The notes beneath the pieces are model-generated. The model saw nothing but the letters and a program-made list of their open reading frames with translations, searched no databases and was not told the origin of the DNA. 64,000 nt of DNA from contig CAVTGB010000063.1 of assembly GCA_963734125.1 (NCBI GenBank), positions 1-64,000 on the forward strand, written 5' to 3'. This DNA is from DATARH01 sp963734125. GTDB lineage: Bacteria > Pseudomonadota > Alphaproteobacteria > ATCC43930 > CGMCC-115725. Shown here one piece after another: positions 62,457 through 64,000 of this stretch. Position 1 is the first letter of the stretch; each line of letters starts with the position of its first letter. The translations under genes were made by a program, and so were the position numbers.

Positions 62457-62831
62457 CTATTCGACGCTCACCCACAGCAGCATCTTCGGGTGAATGTGAC
62501 AGCGCACCGGGAAGGTGCCGGCCAGCGGAAATCTCACGTCGATGGCCTGGCCCGGCCGCTGCTCGGCCGAATCAAATACAATGTCTTTCGAGTCGACGTA
62601 GATCTGATGCAGGAAATCGTCTTCGTTGGTGAAGCGGATGGTGTCGCCGCTGGCGATAACGATATGGCTCACCGAGAAATTGCGGCCCTTTTGCGCCACT
62701 GTGTGGATCGTTGCGGCAAAGGCCGTCGAGGCAGCCAGCGCCAAGACGGCAATGGCCGCCCGTCGAAATCGGGGAAACCTGCGGTCGTCGTTGCGGCTCC
62801 CGATTTCAGACGGCGACGAGGGCGCGATCAT
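62457..62831 (-). CDS. exported cupredoxin-like protein
   Basis: A 124-residue protein with a signal peptide (RRAAIAVLALAASTAFA). The mature part is a small plastocyanin-like fold. VIASGDTIRFTNEDDFLHQI carries the first His, and VRCHIHPKMLLWVSVE gives Cys, His and Met ligands. Type 1 copper binding is likely. The start ATG 62831 gives a long signal; a later start is possible. It is 77 bases from the kinase gene, on the same strand, and 9 bases from the divergent beta-barrel gene, suggesting a copper or redox role. Confidence 0.8.
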   Translation of the reverse strand: MIAPSSPSEIGSRNDDRRFPRFRRAAIAVLALAASTAFAATIHTVAQKGRNFSVSHIVIASGDTIRFTNEDDFLHQIYVDSKDIVFDSAEQRPGQAIDVRFPLAGTFPVRCHIHPKMLLWVSVE

Positions 62832-62840
62832 GCTGATAGC

Positions 62841-63962
62841 ATGCGCTTAATGAGGCCGCCCGCAACGCTATTCATCGCGAGTATGCTTTCCCTCGCGCTA
62901 CCTGGCATGGCGCGAGCGCAGGCCCTAAGCGTCAACAGCCTGGCCGATCTCGGCTTGTCGATACCCTCGGAAACCACCTCGTTGATGAAGGGCGGCTTCG
63001 GCACGCTCGACAATGGCGGCGGCGGCCGCAGGAGCATTGCTCCGGTCGGACAAGCACTGAGCGATCTGCGTCTGGAGCTCGACCCCTCGCTCGGCGTCTT
63101 CGCGACCGCCCGCTTCGCACCCGACCAGCATGCGCCGTTCGACGTGCTGGAGGCCTATGCCCGCTATCAGCCCGTCTCGACGCCGGACTGGCTGTGGTCA
63201 ACGAAACTGGGCGCGTTCTTTGCGCCGATCTCGCTGGAGAACGAGGGCGTCGGGTGGACCAGCCCGTGGACGCTTACCCCGTCGGCGATCAATTCATGGG
63301 TCGGCGACGAGTTGCGCACGATCGGTGGCGAATCCAGCGCCGAGTGGCGTTACCAAGGCGGCGCACTCGGTTTGACCGGCGCCGTCTTTGGCTGGAACGA
63401 TCCGGCCGGGGCGCTCCTTGCCGAACGCGGCTGGGCGTTCGACAGCCGCCCGATCGGACTCGTGGGCGAGCCTCGCCTGCCCGATGTCCCGGGCAGCGAC
63501 CTGCCGATACGCGAAGAGCCGTTCAAGGAGATCGGCGGACAGCCGGGTTGGTACGCCGGCGCCTCGGTCCGCCAGGACGATTTCGGCCGGCTGACCGCGC
63601 TTTACTACGATAACCGCGCTGACCCGGCCGCCTCCATCGGCAGCGACTTTGGCTGGCGCACGAAATTCACCAGCCTCGGGGTGGACAGCGGCATCGGCGA
63701 TGTGGTTCTGCTGGCGCAGGCGATGGCTGGCAGTACCGAAATCGATCCGGTGCCCAATTTCCGCGCGATCACCGATTTTCAGGCAGCCTATCTGCTCGCC
63801 GGCTATTACTTTGGCGATTTCCGCGTCGCCGGCCGGGTCGACGTATTCGCGACCCAGGAGCAGAATCTGCCAGGCGGCAAGGGCCCAGGCGAACACGGCC
63901 GGGCGCTGACCGTCTCAGGCAGCTGGACCCCGGTCGGTGGCTGCGCCTCATCACCGAGGTGA
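62841..63962 (+). CDS. outer-membrane beta-barrel-like exported protein, frameshifted and continuing past the window
   Basis: The signal peptide (ATLFIASMLSLALPGMARAQ) is followed by alternating hydrophobic and Tyr/Trp-rich strands: LGVFATARFAPDQHAPFDVL, YARYQPVSTPDWLWSTKLGA and LLAGYYFGDFRVAGRVDVFA. The frame stops at 63962. The next frame continues RWLRLITEVMHVDSYNGLRT to the window end, so one base is missing near 63935 and the gene is longer. It resembles porins or carbohydrate-porin-like proteins but no family is firm. ATG 62841 is chosen. Confidence 0.72.
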   Translation: MRLMRPPATLFIASMLSLALPGMARAQALSVNSLADLGLSIPSETTSLMKGGFGTLDNGGGGRRSIAPVGQALSDLRLELDPSLGVFATARFAPDQHAPFDVLEAYARYQPVSTPDWLWSTKLGAFFAPISLENEGVGWTSPWTLTPSAINSWVGDELRTIGGESSAEWRYQGGALGLTGAVFGWNDPAGALLAERGWAFDSRPIGLVGEPRLPDVPGSDLPIREEPFKEIGGQPGWYAGASVRQDDFGRLTALYYDNRADPAASIGSDFGWRTKFTSLGVDSGIGDVVLLAQAMAGSTEIDPVPNFRAITDFQAAYLLAGYYFGDFRVAGRVDVFATQEQNLPGGKGPGEHGRALTVSGSWTPVGGCASSPR

Positions 63963-64000
63963 TGCATGTCGACAGCTATAACGGGCTACGCACAGCCGCC

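Overview
The window is about 64 kb of dense, very G+C-rich bacterial chromosome. Gene content and order point to an alphaproteobacterium, most likely of the Rhodospirillales. Supporting signs are dnaK-dnaJ, the rplU-rpmA-obgE-proB-proA-nadD-rsfS-rlmH run, a DivK-like regulator, a Mla-type lipid transporter whose permease carries an N-terminal STAS domain, and an isc cluster with tandem cysteine desulfurases. Most genes are packed with 1-4 base stop/start overlaps. Palindromic intergenic repeats typical of alphaproteobacteria occur at several places.

Layout. 1-7.1 kb: end of a GlcG/HbpS-type gene, a frameshifted greB and CaiB/BaiF gene, two divergent luciferase-like flavoenzymes, a Tat-signal F420-reductase-like protein and an FAD monooxygenase. 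7.2-12 kb: a Gly/Tyr-rich exported protein, a DUF1848 radical-SAM-like protein, dnaK and dnaJ. 12-14 kb: phoR joined directly to the 3' half of phoU. 14-20 kb: ribosomal proteins L21 and L27, obgE, proline synthesis, nadD, rsfS and rlmH. 20-24 kb: a divergent module with an atypical D-Ala-D-Ala-ligase-like ATP-grasp enzyme, an alpha/beta hydrolase and a membrane-anchored MurF-like ligase. 24-31 kb: a REC-histidine kinase, threonine synthase, a four-gene Mla/MCE lipid transport operon and apt. 31-39 kb: a DivK-like regulator, tRNA(CAU), then mnmA, tenA and the isc cluster (fdx, a short HscA-like gene, iscA, two desulfurases, iscR, cysE) running leftward, with a near-consensus IscR type-1 site upstream. 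39-47 kb: a possibly imported zinc-ribbon/deoxyribosyltransferase-like gene, DedA, a HAD enzyme, an amine-oxidase-like enzyme, a phosphatase, a broken serine hydrolase and an aminotransferase. 47-50.5 kb: dTDP-sugar and heptose nucleotide-sugar genes. 50.5-58 kb: two cytochromes P450, two SDRs, a broken LTA-synthase-like gene and a membrane lipase-like gene. 58-64 kb: small exported protein, DUF427, gamma-glutamyltransferase, a sensor kinase, a cupredoxin and a beta-barrel-like protein that leaves the window.

The most notable observations are: (1) a 148-residue HscA-like protein that keeps the HscA N-terminus but has lost the ATPase phosphate loop, in an isc cluster without iscU or hscB; (2) the Ddl-like/MurF-like/hydrolase module, which looks like an accessory peptide-ligase system; (3) the phoR-phoU deletion junction; (4) a P450 lacking the I-helix acid residue; (5) the solitary zinc-ribbon/NDT-like gene. 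Six genes carry single-base indels (eight sites). Part of this may be residual sequencing error rather than gene decay.
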